Made by a program: the position numbers and the translations under genes. This document shows positions 7,167 through 16,579 of a DNA stretch of 64,000 bases, piece by piece. The notes beneath the pieces were generated by a model. It was not told the origin of the DNA. It saw nothing but the letters and a program-made list of their open reading frames with translations, and made no database searches. Source of the DNA: Cellvibrio sp. OA-2007 (GTDB lineage Bacteria; Pseudomonadota; Gammaproteobacteria; Pseudomonadales; Cellvibrionaceae). The stretch spans positions 124,001-188,000 of the forward strand of contig NZ_BBUL01000089.1 in the NCBI RefSeq assembly GCF_000953825.1, written 5' to 3'. The stretch's first letter is position 1. The number at the start of each line of letters is the position of its first letter.

Positions 7167-8624
7167 GTGACAGATTTTTGCCTATCTCATCCAAGCCGCC
7201 GCGCCTTTATTACTCACTCGCTCAGCAGTGTGATGAGCTGCTGTGCACTGGGCGCACTCGCAGGCTGTACCAGCACCACCGCTACATCACCTACTCTAGC
7301 AACTGACACCTGGCTTGCCGCAGAAAAAATTCGCCAGCAGGTAACGCCACCGCAATTTGCTGATCGCACCTTTGATATTCGCGACTTTGGCGCCAAAGCC
7401 AATAGCCAACAGGACAACACCAAAGCAGTTGCCGCCGCTATAGAGGCTTGCCATAAGGCAGGCGGGGGCAAAGTGTTGGTTACGCAAGGCAAATACCTCT
7501 GCGGTGCCATTCACCTAATGTCCAATGTGAATCTACATATCACCAAAGACGCAACTATCGCCTTCAGTACCGACCCCAATTCCTATTTGCCAGCGGTATT
7601 CACTCGCTGGGAGGGCATGGAGATGATGGGCTACTCGCCACTTATCTATGCTTATGGCCAAACCAATATCGCCATTACCGGTGAAGGCACAGTGGATGGC
7701 CAAGCCAACCGCACCACCTGGTGGCCGTGGAAAGGCAGCAATTTCAGTACGGTTGATTGGGGTATTGCAGGTGTCCCGACCCAAACCGAAGCGCGAAATA
7801 AGCTGATGCAAGACATGGAAAACAATGTGCCAGTTGCCGAGCGCATTTATGCCGATGGCTCTTATTTGCGCCCGGTATTTATCCAACCGTATCTGTGTAC
7901 CAACGTATTAATTGAAGGCATCACCATTACCAATGCGCCATTCTGGCTGATGAATCCAGTGCGCTGCGAAAACGTCACCATTGATGCAGTGACCTTTGCC
8001 AGCCTAGGCCCTAACTCTGATGGCTGCGACCCTGAGTCTTGCAAAAATGTGGTGATCAAAAACTGTTTATTTGATACGGGCGACGATTGCATCGCCATTA
8101 AATCCGGCCGCAATGCCGATGGCCGCCGCTTGAATATACCCTCAGAAAATATCTTGATCAGCAATTGCAAAATGCGCAATGGCCACGGCGGCGTGGTGAT
8201 TGGCAGTGAAATTTCTGGCGGCGTGCGCAATGTGTTTGTTGAAAATTGCGCTATGAGCAGCCCTGAGCTGGAGCGAGGCATTCGCGTTAAAACCAATTCA
8301 GTACGCGGCGGCCTGATTGAAAATATTTTTGTGCGCGATGTCACCATCGGCGAAGTGCAAACTGCCATCGTTATCGACTTTGATTATGAAGAAGGCGATG
8401 CCGGAAAATTTACTCCAACGGTGCGCAATATCGATATCCGCAACCTCACCTGCCAAAACGCCAAGCAGGTGTTTCAAGTGCGCGGCTACCAACGCTCACC
8501 GATTCAAAACTTGCACCTCACTAACTGTCACTTTAAAGAGGCAGCCAAAATTGGTGTGCTGGAGCAATTAGATAATTTTTCTGCCTCCAACGTAACCATT
8601 AAAGGTGTTGAATTGAGTGTTTGA
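7167..8624 (+). CDS. Glycoside hydrolase family 28 polygalacturonase, predicted Tat lipoprotein
   Basis: A 485-residue GH28 enzyme that hydrolyses alpha-1,4-galacturonosyl links of pectin. All four GH28 signature sites are visible in order: NSDGCD (near residue 284), GDDC (near 305), GHGG (near 337) and RGIRVK (near 372), giving the catalytic Asp triad, His and Arg/Lys. The N-terminus has a twin-arginine-like SRRAFI at 10-15, a hydrophobic stretch and a lipobox LAGC with Cys34, so export by Tat and lipid anchoring are predicted. Translation starts at GTG 7167 with GAGAG about 10 bases upstream. It is the first gene to the right of the LacI-type operator pair. Exo- or endo-action cannot be told from sequence alone. 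Confidence 0.9.
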   Translation: MTDFCLSHPSRRAFITHSLSSVMSCCALGALAGCTSTTATSPTLATDTWLAAEKIRQQVTPPQFADRTFDIRDFGAKANSQQDNTKAVAAAIEACHKAGGGKVLVTQGKYLCGAIHLMSNVNLHITKDATIAFSTDPNSYLPAVFTRWEGMEMMGYSPLIYAYGQTNIAITGEGTVDGQANRTTWWPWKGSNFSTVDWGIAGVPTQTEARNKLMQDMENNVPVAERIYADGSYLRPVFIQPYLCTNVLIEGITITNAPFWLMNPVRCENVTIDAVTFASLGPNSDGCDPESCKNVVIKNCLFDTGDDCIAIKSGRNADGRRLNIPSENILISNCKMRNGHGGVVIGSEISGGVRNVFVENCAMSSPELERGIRVKTNSVRGGLIENIFVRDVTIGEVQTAIVIDFDYEEGDAGKFTPTVRNIDIRNLTCQNAKQVFQVRGYQRSPIQNLHLTNCHFKEAAKIGVLEQLDNFSASNVTIKGVELSV

Positions 8625-8926
8625 TGCAAGGTAATTCCTTACATCAAATACAGCGATATTTTTTCATTAATACAGCAAATTGAAATAAAAAGTTTTATGT
8701 GGCGGCTAAATCATGCGGTCAACATGACAGCAGCCATAAATCAACTAAGCTCAAAAAGTTGATTTGTACCAGTTACAAATGACAGCAGGTTAGTCGCCAA
8801 CATCAGGCGAAAAACCTGTGATATTTGTTAAAACGTGTTTGTCACCGCCGCGCAGTAATTGCGGTGAATAGCACCGGCTCCGTTAGCTCGAATGTAATCA
8901 AACAAAATAAAAGATGGGGAATAGCT
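8625..8926 (+). promoter_or_regulatory. Upstream region of the TonB-dependent receptor with an inverted repeat
   Basis: A 302-base gap without a gene. At 8762-8780 it contains ATTTGTA, the spacer CCAGT, and TACAAAT, a perfect 7-bp inverted repeat of the size bound by GntR- or LysR-type dimers, 147 bases before the receptor start. I see no terminator after the GH28 gene, so readthrough into the receptor is possible. A purine-rich GGGGAATAGCT just before 8927 is the ribosome site. Confidence 0.4.
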
Positions 8927-11764
8927 ATGAGAATGTTTAGACTCAATCCACTCGTATTAGCCATGGCAGCCTGCACACTGCCAATGAGTGTTTATGCACA
9001 AGACACACAAGATTCAGGTGATGGCACTGTAGAAGAAGTGATTGTCACCGGTAGCTTCCGCGATAGTTTGGCGAATGCTATGAACATCAAAAAGAACTCA
9101 TCCGGTTTTGTTGATGCAATTGTCGCATCAGATATTGCCGAATTCCCGGATAACAACTTGGCAGAATCCCTGCAACGTATTCCAGGTGTTGCAATTCAAC
9201 GCTCAGGCGGTGAAGGACGCGGGATTACCGTTCGCGGTTTAGGCCCTGCATTTACTACCGTTCGCCTGAATGGCATGGAAACCATGTCCACTACTGGTGG
9301 CACCGACTCAGGTGTAGGTAACAACCGTGGTCGCGGTTTTGACTTCAACACTTTCTCATCAGATTTGTTTAGCTCTTTGACCGTCCATAAAACCAACTCT
9401 GCAGAAATTCAAGAGGGCTCACTCGGCGCGACTGTTGATTTAAAAGCCGCTCAGCCATTTGATTACGATGGTTTTGTGTTTACCGCTTCGGGACAATTAG
9501 GCTACAACGATCTTTCAGAAGAAACTGATCCTGGTGCATCATTTTTAATCAGCAACACTTTTGGCGATGGCATATTCGGCGCACTTTTATCTGTCGCAGT
9601 AACTGAGCGCAGCGTAAAGGATGAAGGTTACAGTACAGTTCGCTGGAGCAACCAAGTATCAAACCGCTTCAAAACAGTAAAAGGTCAAACGGCAGGATCG
9701 AATGGCTCAGCAGGTTACGCTCAAGGCGTTACCCCTACCAATCCAAATGATTTTGATCTAGTAAATGGTTTGTGTTTAGACGCCGACAAAAATCCGGCGA
9801 CAGCTTGCGTTTGGAATCAGCCCACGATTCAGGATCCGAGCCGTCCCTTTGCACCGCGTATCCCGCGTTATGATTCATATCAACACACTATGGAACGCAC
9901 CGGCGCCAGCTTATCCTTACAATTCAGACCAACAGATTCAACTGAAATTAGTTTGGACGGATTATTTGCCAAGTTCGATGCGACACGTAACGAAGTTTTC
10001 TTACAAGGCTCACTTAATCCTGGTACCAACCTAACTACAGGCAATGTGCTGGATTACGAAATCAGAGACAATACGTTGATCTATGCCAACATGAGCGGCA
10101 TTCGTCTTATTTCAGAAAATCGCTACGATGAAATGAGCACCGATTTTTCGCAGGGCACATTGACACTGAAGCAAGACTTTTCAGATTCTTTCCGCTTAAA
10201 AGCCATGTACGGCCAAACAAAATCTGATTTTGAAAACCCCATTCAAAACACGCTGATGATGCAGGCCGAAAATCAAAATTTCGCTTACGATTATCGTAAC
10301 CGGAACAAACCAGTGTTAACTTTCGGTGAGGGCGCATATGCTGCCGCCTCATGGAAAGCTGGTGCCGTACGTCAGCGCCCACAAGGCACACTGAATGAAA
10401 GCGAAGCCATAACCGTAGCTTTTGAATATGATCTTAGTGATAACTTCAAATTAAAGTTTGGCGCTGACAGTAAAGATTTCGATTTCTCCACCTATCAATT
10501 TTTGCTGGGTAGTGGTGAAGGCGCAAATGGTGTTGTACTCGCGTCGAATCCTGCCTTTATTCAAGAATATGATTCAGGCCTCGGTGAGGATCGCCCATGG
10601 TTAATTCCGAATCGCGGATTAATTATGGACGAATACAACTTCTTCGATGCGGCGATGGTGCCAAATTACGGCAACACTTACGAAGTCAGCGAAGAAACCC
10701 TGGGCGCTTATGTCCAATTGGATTTCAATTTTGAATTGGGTTCAATTCCAGTACGTGGTGATATTGGTGTACGTGATTTTGAAACCGATCAAACTTCTAG
10801 CGGCTGGCTTAACGGCAACTTGGCATCGCGTGAATATCTCACCTTTGAGCATTCTTATTCAGACACTTTGCCATCATTCAACTTAGCCATCGAACCGGTA
10901 AGCGATTTCTTTATTAAAGCAAGTTATTCCGAAGGCATCTCCAGAGCTGCGCCAGGCTCAATCGTACCGACCACTACAGTAGCGGCGACAGGTACAACAC
11001 GTACAATTTCTACCGGAAATCCAAAACTGGAGCCAACCAAAGCAAAAAGTTATGACTTGGGTGCGGAATGGTATTTCTCGGAAGAAGGCTTACTCGCCAT
11101 CACTTTATTCAAGAAAGAAATTGCTAGTTTTGTATCCAATTCAAGAAGCAGTGTGATCTATACTGACACTGGCTTGCCGATTCAAGCCGCAATCAACGCT
11201 TGTGCCGGCGCAGGTCAACCCGTAACGAGCTGTAATCAAAACGTAGATTGGACTGTTACTGTTCCTGCCAACACACCCGGCGGAGACTTGGATGGTTATG
11301 AAATCAGTTATCAGCAACCGTTCACTTTCCTGCCTGGCGCATTTAGTAATTTTGGTGCGATCCTTTCCTACACCAGTGTGGAATCTGATATCGACTACTT
11401 AAGCATCACCGGCGAATATGTGAAAACCAGACCATTAGTAGGTTTGTCTGATGAAACCTCATCGGCTACGCTTTACTACGAAACCGAAACTTTTGGCGGC
11501 CGCGTTTCGGTAGTTGAACGCAGTGGTTATATCACTGCTGCTGTCGGTACAGAAGGTAGTCCGGAAAATGGTACTAATGGCACTGTAAACGTAGACGCGG
11601 CTTTCAGTTATAACCTTAACGATAATGTTAAGTTCACCTTCGAAGCTCTTAACCTAACTGATGAAGTAGATGATCAATGGGTTGGCTCAGAAGATAATCA
11701 ACGCTTGTCGTACTATCACAATACCGGAATTCAATACAATCTCGGTGTTCAATATAAATACTAA
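8927..11764 (+). CDS. TonB-dependent outer-membrane receptor, likely for pectic oligosaccharides
   Basis: A roughly 945-residue receptor of the Xanthomonas/Caulobacter-type TonB-dependent family. I chose ATG 8927 because GGGGA stands 6-10 bases upstream and it opens a signal peptide (MRMFRLNPLVLAMAACTLP, cleavage near VYA-QD); the frame is open for 34 codons upstream without such features. EEVIVTGS is the start of the mature plug, followed by plug motifs LAESLQRIPGVAIQR and TVRGLGPAFTTVRLNGM. The C-terminus ends in a beta-strand with aromatic residues (GVQYKY), as needed for Bam insertion. It imports large ligands using TonB energy. Placement between GH28 and GH105 genes suggests oligogalacturonides, by inference. 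Confidence 0.9.
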   Translation: MRMFRLNPLVLAMAACTLPMSVYAQDTQDSGDGTVEEVIVTGSFRDSLANAMNIKKNSSGFVDAIVASDIAEFPDNNLAESLQRIPGVAIQRSGGEGRGITVRGLGPAFTTVRLNGMETMSTTGGTDSGVGNNRGRGFDFNTFSSDLFSSLTVHKTNSAEIQEGSLGATVDLKAAQPFDYDGFVFTASGQLGYNDLSEETDPGASFLISNTFGDGIFGALLSVAVTERSVKDEGYSTVRWSNQVSNRFKTVKGQTAGSNGSAGYAQGVTPTNPNDFDLVNGLCLDADKNPATACVWNQPTIQDPSRPFAPRIPRYDSYQHTMERTGASLSLQFRPTDSTEISLDGLFAKFDATRNEVFLQGSLNPGTNLTTGNVLDYEIRDNTLIYANMSGIRLISENRYDEMSTDFSQGTLTLKQDFSDSFRLKAMYGQTKSDFENPIQNTLMMQAENQNFAYDYRNRNKPVLTFGEGAYAAASWKAGAVRQRPQGTLNESEAITVAFEYDLSDNFKLKFGADSKDFDFSTYQFLLGSGEGANGVVLASNPAFIQEYDSGLGEDRPWLIPNRGLIMDEYNFFDAAMVPNYGNTYEVSEETLGAYVQLDFNFELGSIPVRGDIGVRDFETDQTSSGWLNGNLASREYLTFEHSYSDTLPSFNLAIEPVSDFFIKASYSEGISRAAPGSIVPTTTVAATGTTRTISTGNPKLEPTKAKSYDLGAEWYFSEEGLLAITLFKKEIASFVSNSRSSVIYTDTGLPIQAAINACAGAGQPVTSCNQNVDWTVTVPANTPGGDLDGYEISYQQPFTFLPGAFSNFGAILSYTSVESDIDYLSITGEYVKTRPLVGLSDETSSATLYYETETFGGRVSVVERSGYITAAVGTEGSPENGTNGTVNVDAAFSYNLNDNVKFTFEALNLTDEVDDQWVGSEDNQRLSYYHNTGIQYNLGVQYKY

Positions 11765-11808
11765 TAGGTATTTGATTGTCATTTTGTAATAAGTGAGTGA
11801 GACAAAAA

Positions 11809-11837
11809 GGGATGCCAGCTTGCTGGCATCCCTATTT
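11809..11837 (+). terminator. Rho-independent terminator after the TonB-dependent receptor
   Basis: GGGATGCCAGC (11809-11819) and its exact complement (11822-11832) form a perfect 11-bp stem followed by TATTTGATT. It starts 44 bases after the receptor stop and only 50 bases before the next gene, so it probably lowers rather than abolishes expression of the GH105 gene. Confidence 0.8.
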
Positions 11838-11881
11838 GATTATTAGTGTGCGAAATTTTGAAGCGACAAGAGGTAATACGC

Positions 11882-14383
11882 GTGAGTCTATTGTTTAACA
11901 GCAAAGTAATTTATGGCGGGATTTTTCTGGCAACACTAAGCGGTTGCTCGCCAGACAAAACCAATGAACAAACAACCACTGCTACGCCACCTGTTGCGCA
12001 ATCAACCGCAATTAATTACCAGCTGGCAACTGCAGAAATCACCAATGCCAATGATTTTGCATTGCAGCAAGAGGCAATTTATTTTCCGTTTTATGATTTA
12101 GGCATTACAGCTGAAGCTGTTAAAAATTTAAATGTATTGGCCGATGGTGTCGCACAAGCATCACAATCTGTCGATAGCGACGGCGACGGCACGCTCGATG
12201 GCCTGTTGTTAGCCGCGGATTTTAACCCTGCTGAAATTAAATCTTTTACTATCTCCAGCGATCCAACCATTGCTAAACCTGCACTGAAAAAACAAACCCA
12301 GGCAGAAATTTCTGTTAAAGAAGGCGGCGAGTGGAAGGGCAAAGAATATGTGGGCGGCACATTTAAAAATGTGCAAAGTGTAACGCCGCCACCGCAATAC
12401 ACCGATCACTCATTTTGGATTCGCTATGAAGGCCCGGGCATAGAGTCCGATAAAGTGGCATATCGTGTCTATCTCGACTGGCGCAACGGTTTTGATATTT
12501 TTGGTAAAAAAACCAAGGATATGGTTTTACAAAATGTCGGTTTGGATGGCTACGACTCCTATCACTTGAACTCTGATTGGGGTGTAGATGTTTTAAAAGT
12601 GGGCAAATCACTCGGTATGGGTGGTTTTGGTTTCTGGAATGGCAAAAGCGTTGATTTGGTTTCGCTGGTCGATACCCGCGATGCAATCATCACCAATAAC
12701 GGTGATATTTATTCCGGCTTCAAAATTAATTACAACGGCTGGCAAATTAACAACCAAAAAGTGGATCTTGCTGCGCACTTTACCATGAACGCAGGTAGCC
12801 GTTTGGTTAATGTCCAACTAAAAGCGAGTCAACAATTGCCAAACCTTGCGATAGGTCTGGTCAAACACCAAGGCACAACACTGCTTGAGGGGAACCAGAA
12901 TGTCAGTGGTTACGCATGGACTTATGTAGCAAGCTGGGGCAAACAAAGTTTAAGTGGTGAAGATGATCATTTGGGCATGGCCGTTATTTTCCGCCGCGAT
13001 GATCGCGCCGAACAAACCACCGATGAAAACTCGTATGTTTCGGTAATGAAAGATAAGGGTGGCGAACTGGAATATTATTTCCTTGCTGCCTGGGAGCATG
13101 AATTAGATGGGATCAAAACCGAAGCAGATTTTAAAGCCTATCTCGATCGCGAAGTGGAGCGTTTAACTAAAACTCCGCGTGTGCGTTTTGAATCTACACT
13201 CAGCGCCAATGCCAAGAAAAATCCGCTTGATGCGGATACCGCTTTAGCCTGGGCAAAAAAATTAGCTGATTCAGAATTAGAGCGCAAAACTCTGAATTAC
13301 CACTATCAAGGTTGGGACGAGTACCGCAAGCGCCCCGGCAAATTTGAGTACGATGTAGTGGGCATGCAAATAGCCGCACTGCAGGAATTAAATGCCGTCA
13401 GCCCCAACCCTGCTTACACCAAGGCACTCGAAACGGTCACCGGAAGCTATATTCGCGACGACGGTCATATCCACACCTTTGAACCGGATTTATTCAGTAT
13501 CGATTTAACCAAACCAGGACAAATGGTTATTCTATTGGAGCAACAAACTGGTGCAGAAAAATATCGCAAAGCAGTGGATTTTTTGCGCGAGAATTTGAAA
13601 CGCCATCCACGCACTAGCGGCGGTGCATTTTGGCATCGCGCCACATACCCGAACCAGCTTTGGCTCGATGGTGTCTATATGGGCATTCCGTTCCTTGCTC
13701 AATACGCATCCATTTATGAAACAGGCGAACAGCAACACGCCAGCTTCAAAGAAGCGGTACACGAATTTGTTATCGCCCGCGAACAACTGCGCGATCCGGA
13801 AACCGGCCTGTATTACCATGCATGGGATGAATCTAAACAAGCGCCTTGGGCACATAACGAACATGGGCGCGCGTCGCAATTCTGGTCGCGCGGCATAGGT
13901 TGGTATGCAATGGCCTTAGTCGATGTACTGGATTTTATTCCCGAATCAGAAACTGAATTGCGCAAAACATTAATTGATAACACTCAGGAATTAGCCGCGG
14001 ATATTTTGCGTTATCAAGATGAAGCGACCGGCACATGGTGGCAGATCATGAATAAACCGGGCGCGATTGCGAATTACCGCGAATCGACCGCCAGTGCTAT
14101 GTTTACTTATTTTTATACTAAAGCCGTTAACAAAGGTTATCTGCCTGAGCCCTATCGCGAAGTTGCGATGAAAAGTTACCAAGGTATGATTAACGAATTT
14201 GTCACTGTACATGCTGATGGAAAAATCAGCATGAATGATCAGTGTCTGGTTGCCGGTTTAGGTTTTGGCCGCGACGGCAGCTACGATTACTACATGACGG
14301 AACGCATTGTTTCCAACGATGCCAAAGGCAATACCCCGTTTATTTTAGCGGGTGTCGAAATGTATAAATTACTCAAACAATAA
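11882..14383 (+). CDS. DUF4861-GH105 fusion lipoprotein (unsaturated uronyl hydrolase)
   Basis: An 833-residue two-domain protein. I chose GTG 11882, with AGAGG 9-10 bases upstream, because it gives a compact lipoprotein signal ending in the lipobox LSGC; an ATG at 11846 adds 12 charged residues in front. Residues 40-400 resemble DUF4861 (VYLDWRNGFDIFGKKTKDMV, DSYHLNSDWGVDVLKVG, GFGFWNGKSVDL). Residues 410-833 are a GH88/GH105 (alpha/alpha)6-barrel, with WLDGVYMGIPFLAQYA, a WSRGIGWYAMALVD segment and AMFTYFY. GH105 enzymes remove 4-deoxy-4,5-unsaturated galacturonate from the ends of lyase products. The released sugar is the substrate of the KduI/KduD route encoded next. The role of DUF4861 is not known to me. 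Confidence 0.82.
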   Translation: MSLLFNSKVIYGGIFLATLSGCSPDKTNEQTTTATPPVAQSTAINYQLATAEITNANDFALQQEAIYFPFYDLGITAEAVKNLNVLADGVAQASQSVDSDGDGTLDGLLLAADFNPAEIKSFTISSDPTIAKPALKKQTQAEISVKEGGEWKGKEYVGGTFKNVQSVTPPPQYTDHSFWIRYEGPGIESDKVAYRVYLDWRNGFDIFGKKTKDMVLQNVGLDGYDSYHLNSDWGVDVLKVGKSLGMGGFGFWNGKSVDLVSLVDTRDAIITNNGDIYSGFKINYNGWQINNQKVDLAAHFTMNAGSRLVNVQLKASQQLPNLAIGLVKHQGTTLLEGNQNVSGYAWTYVASWGKQSLSGEDDHLGMAVIFRRDDRAEQTTDENSYVSVMKDKGGELEYYFLAAWEHELDGIKTEADFKAYLDREVERLTKTPRVRFESTLSANAKKNPLDADTALAWAKKLADSELERKTLNYHYQGWDEYRKRPGKFEYDVVGMQIAALQELNAVSPNPAYTKALETVTGSYIRDDGHIHTFEPDLFSIDLTKPGQMVILLEQQTGAEKYRKAVDFLRENLKRHPRTSGGAFWHRATYPNQLWLDGVYMGIPFLAQYASIYETGEQQHASFKEAVHEFVIAREQLRDPETGLYYHAWDESKQAPWAHNEHGRASQFWSRGIGWYAMALVDVLDFIPESETELRKTLIDNTQELAADILRYQDEATGTWWQIMNKPGAIANYRESTASAMFTYFYTKAVNKGYLPEPYREVAMKSYQGMINEFVTVHADGKISMNDQCLVAGLGFGRDGSYDYYMTERIVSNDAKGNTPFILAGVEMYKLLKQ

Positions 14384-14521
14384 CAATGGTTCGCAGCGTC
14401 AGCTTGATAGAAAACAGCCGCTGCCGAACTATTATTTAGCGGGAACATAACGCTAACAACCGGTTAGTTATCCACCCTAAAGCCCATAACTCATGGGCTA
14501 GTAGACACAAAAGGTTTTATT

Positions 14522-15361
14522 ATGAAAGTTCTTGAAGAGCGTTTTGCCGTCCATCTTGACGACTACAAACATTACGATACCGAAAAACTGCGCAAACATT
14601 TTTTAGTGGAAAGCATTTTTGTTGCCGATGAGGTGCAATTCACTTACACCCATTATGAGCGTTTGATGGTGGGCGGCGTTATGCCGGTCAATAAAGCCGT
14701 GCAACTGGTCACTTACGATCAACTCAAAATGGAATTCTTTTTGGATCGCCGCGAGTTGGGTGCCATTAATATTGGTGGCAGTGGCAAAGTATCGGTTGAT
14801 GGCCAAGTCTATGAAATCGGCACCAAAGAGGCGCTCTACATTGGGCGCGGCGCCAAAGAGGTTTTTTTCAGCAGCGATGATGCCGCAAACCCCGCCAAAT
14901 TTTATTTGAACTCCACACCAGCGCACACCACACATCCAACCAAAAAGGTGAACAAAGAAAACAGCAAAGTACTGCACATGGGTGCAGGCGATACCTGTAA
15001 CGAGCGCGATATTTATCAGCTGATGATTAGCACTGTACTAGATACTTGCCAATTACAAATGGGCATGACCGAATTAAAACCCGGTAGCATTTGGAACACC
15101 ATGCCAATGCACACTCACAGCCGCCGTATGGAAGCCTATTTTTATTTCAACATTCCAGACACTCACGCTGTATGTCACTTTATGGGGCCAGCGGAAGAAA
15201 CTCGCCACATTTGGGTTGGCAATGAACAAGCGGTAGTTTCTCCACCTTGGTCAATGCACTCAGGTGTCGGCACTGCGAACTACACCTTTATTTGGGGTAT
15301 GGCCGGTGAAAATATGGATTACACCGATATGGACTTCCATAAACCAAGCGAATTGAAATAA
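14522..15361 (+). CDS. kduI: 5-dehydro-4-deoxy-D-glucuronate isomerase
   Basis: A 279-residue KduI, a cupin-fold zinc isomerase converting 5-keto-4-deoxyuronate (DKI) to 2,5-diketo-3-deoxygluconate. The zinc site is visible: two His and one Glu in MPMHTHSRRMEAYFYF (about residues 195-210) and a further His in PPWSMHSGVG (about 240-250). Length equals that of E. coli KduI (278). It lies 138 bases after the GH105 gene; the gap contains AACCGGTT at 14458-14465, a short palindrome of unknown meaning. kduD follows after 102 bases containing a dispersed-type repeat. Confidence 0.96.
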   Translation: MKVLEERFAVHLDDYKHYDTEKLRKHFLVESIFVADEVQFTYTHYERLMVGGVMPVNKAVQLVTYDQLKMEFFLDRRELGAINIGGSGKVSVDGQVYEIGTKEALYIGRGAKEVFFSSDDAANPAKFYLNSTPAHTTHPTKKVNKENSKVLHMGAGDTCNERDIYQLMISTVLDTCQLQMGMTELKPGSIWNTMPMHTHSRRMEAYFYFNIPDTHAVCHFMGPAEETRHIWVGNEQAVVSPPWSMHSGVGTANYTFIWGMAGENMDYTDMDFHKPSELK

Positions 15362-15370
15362 TTTCTGTTC

Positions 15371-15436
15371 TGTCATACCCGCGTGCGGGTATCCATTGAT
15401 AGCGTTTCAAAATCTGGATCCCCGCTGGGATGACGA
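15371..15436. repeat. REP-like inverted repeat between kduI and kduD
   Basis: The unit starts GTCATACCCGCGTGCGGGTA (15372-15391), itself a hairpin ATACCCGC/GCGGGTAT, and ends with GGATCCCCGCTGGGATGACG (15417-15436), the approximate reverse complement of the start. Elements with 'GTCATnCCCGC...GGATnACG' ends are widespread small dispersed repeats in Proteobacteria. This is the only copy in the window. Sitting inside the kdu gene pair, it may stabilise the upstream kduI message. Confidence 0.65.
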
Positions 15437-15463
15437 ACCCTTACTAAATTGAGAGAGAAAAAC

Positions 15464-16258
15464 ATGAATCATCCACTCTTTGATTTAACCGGAAAAGTTG
15501 CACTCGTCACCGGCGCAACCCACGGCCTTGGTATGGCTATGGCAAGCGGCCTCGCCAGTGCTGGCGCCACCTTAATTATCAACGGCAATTCATCGCAAGA
15601 AAAAATCGACAACGCAGTCAGTGAATATCGCGCAAAAGGCTTTAACGCTTTTGGTTACAAATTTAACGTAACCGATGAAACGCAAGTGATCGCTGCCGTT
15701 GATCAAATCGAAGCCGACCACGGTCCGATTGATATTCTGGTGAACAATGCCGGCATCATCAAACGCACGCCCTTATTGGAAATGACACTGGAAGATTTTG
15801 AAGAAGTGATCAAAATCGATTTGACCGGTGTCTTTACTATGACTCGCCCTATCGCACGCAAAATGGTTGAGCGCCGCCAGGGCAAAATTATTAATATCTG
15901 CTCCATGATGAGTGAACTTGGCCGCAATTCAGTAGGCGCTTATGCCGCTGCAAAAGGCGGCTTAAAAATGCTGACCAAAAACATGGCGACCGAGTGGGCC
16001 AAGTACAATGTGCAGGTTAACGGCATTGGCCCGGGCTATTTCGCTACTAGCCAAACTGAACCCATTCGTGTTGACGGCCATCCCTTCAACGATTTTATTA
16101 TCAACCGCACTCCCGCCGGAAAATGGGGCGATCCGGACGACCTCCAAGGCGCAACCATTTTCCTCGCCTCCAAAGCAAGTGATTTTGTCACCGGTCAAAT
16201 CGTTTATGTTGATGGCGGGATTCTGGCAACCATTGGCAAACCGAGTAATGAAGCCTAA
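15464..16258 (+). CDS. kduD: 2-dehydro-3-deoxy-D-gluconate 5-dehydrogenase
   Basis: A 264-residue short-chain dehydrogenase reducing 2,5-diketo-3-deoxygluconate to KDG with NAD(P)H, the step after KduI. The start is ATG 15464, preceded by GAGAGAG; an in-frame TTG at 15449 is less likely. SDR landmarks are the cofactor loop TGATHGLGMAMA (near residue 16), NNAGI (near 91), the catalytic Ser in ICSMMSELG, and YAAAKGG with catalytic Tyr and Lys. The C-terminus VTGQIVYVDGG is typical. Assignment to KduD rather than another SDR rests on similarity and on adjacency to kduI. Confidence 0.93.
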   Translation: MNHPLFDLTGKVALVTGATHGLGMAMASGLASAGATLIINGNSSQEKIDNAVSEYRAKGFNAFGYKFNVTDETQVIAAVDQIEADHGPIDILVNNAGIIKRTPLLEMTLEDFEEVIKIDLTGVFTMTRPIARKMVERRQGKIINICSMMSELGRNSVGAYAAAKGGLKMLTKNMATEWAKYNVQVNGIGPGYFATSQTEPIRVDGHPFNDFIINRTPAGKWGDPDDLQGATIFLASKASDFVTGQIVYVDGGILATIGKPSNEA

Positions 16259-16282
16259 CCAATTTAAATAAGATTCATGCGT

Positions 16283-16317
16283 AACCCCACACTAACAATG
16301 TGGGGTTTTGTTTTTTT
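16283..16317 (+). terminator. Rho-independent terminator after kduD
   Basis: CCCCACA (16285-16291) and TGTGGGG (16299-16305) form a 7-bp stem with a 7-base loop, extended by AA/TT, followed by TTTTGTTTTTTT. It lies 25 bases after the kduD stop and ends the pectin gene set before the CBM protein. Confidence 0.9.
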
Positions 16318-16579
16318 GGATCAGCAAATAATGATACCTATTGATAAAAACTGATATAAAAACAAACAAAATGATTGAATTTGCTGTGAAAAAAATCCAA
16401 TCATAAATAATCAAATAATTTGCACGACATTTACATAAACATATTTCAATTAATTGACCTGCTACTATTTTTTATTTTCATTGTGCACCGATAATCCAGC
16501 GCGCATGTATGCCATGCACTTGCCATTATCGGACACCGGCTTGTCCGTTCACTTCATTTATTTTTTTATCGAGGGAACA
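16318..16579 (+). promoter_or_regulatory. AT-rich upstream region of the CBM2/PKD/CBM9 gene
   Basis: About 260 bases between the kduD terminator and the CBM-protein start. It is strongly AT-rich up to about 16480 and ends in GAGGGAACA, a good ribosome site for ATG 16580. The frame is open from 16454, but those 42 codons lack signal-peptide features. I see no clear operator matching those upstream of uxaA or kdgK. Confidence 0.3.

Noticed and set aside
6931-7170. Rightward 79-codon frame before the GH28 gene
   Set aside because: No ribosome site and no family resemblance; it overlaps the GTG start of the clear GH28 gene and is probably its leader.
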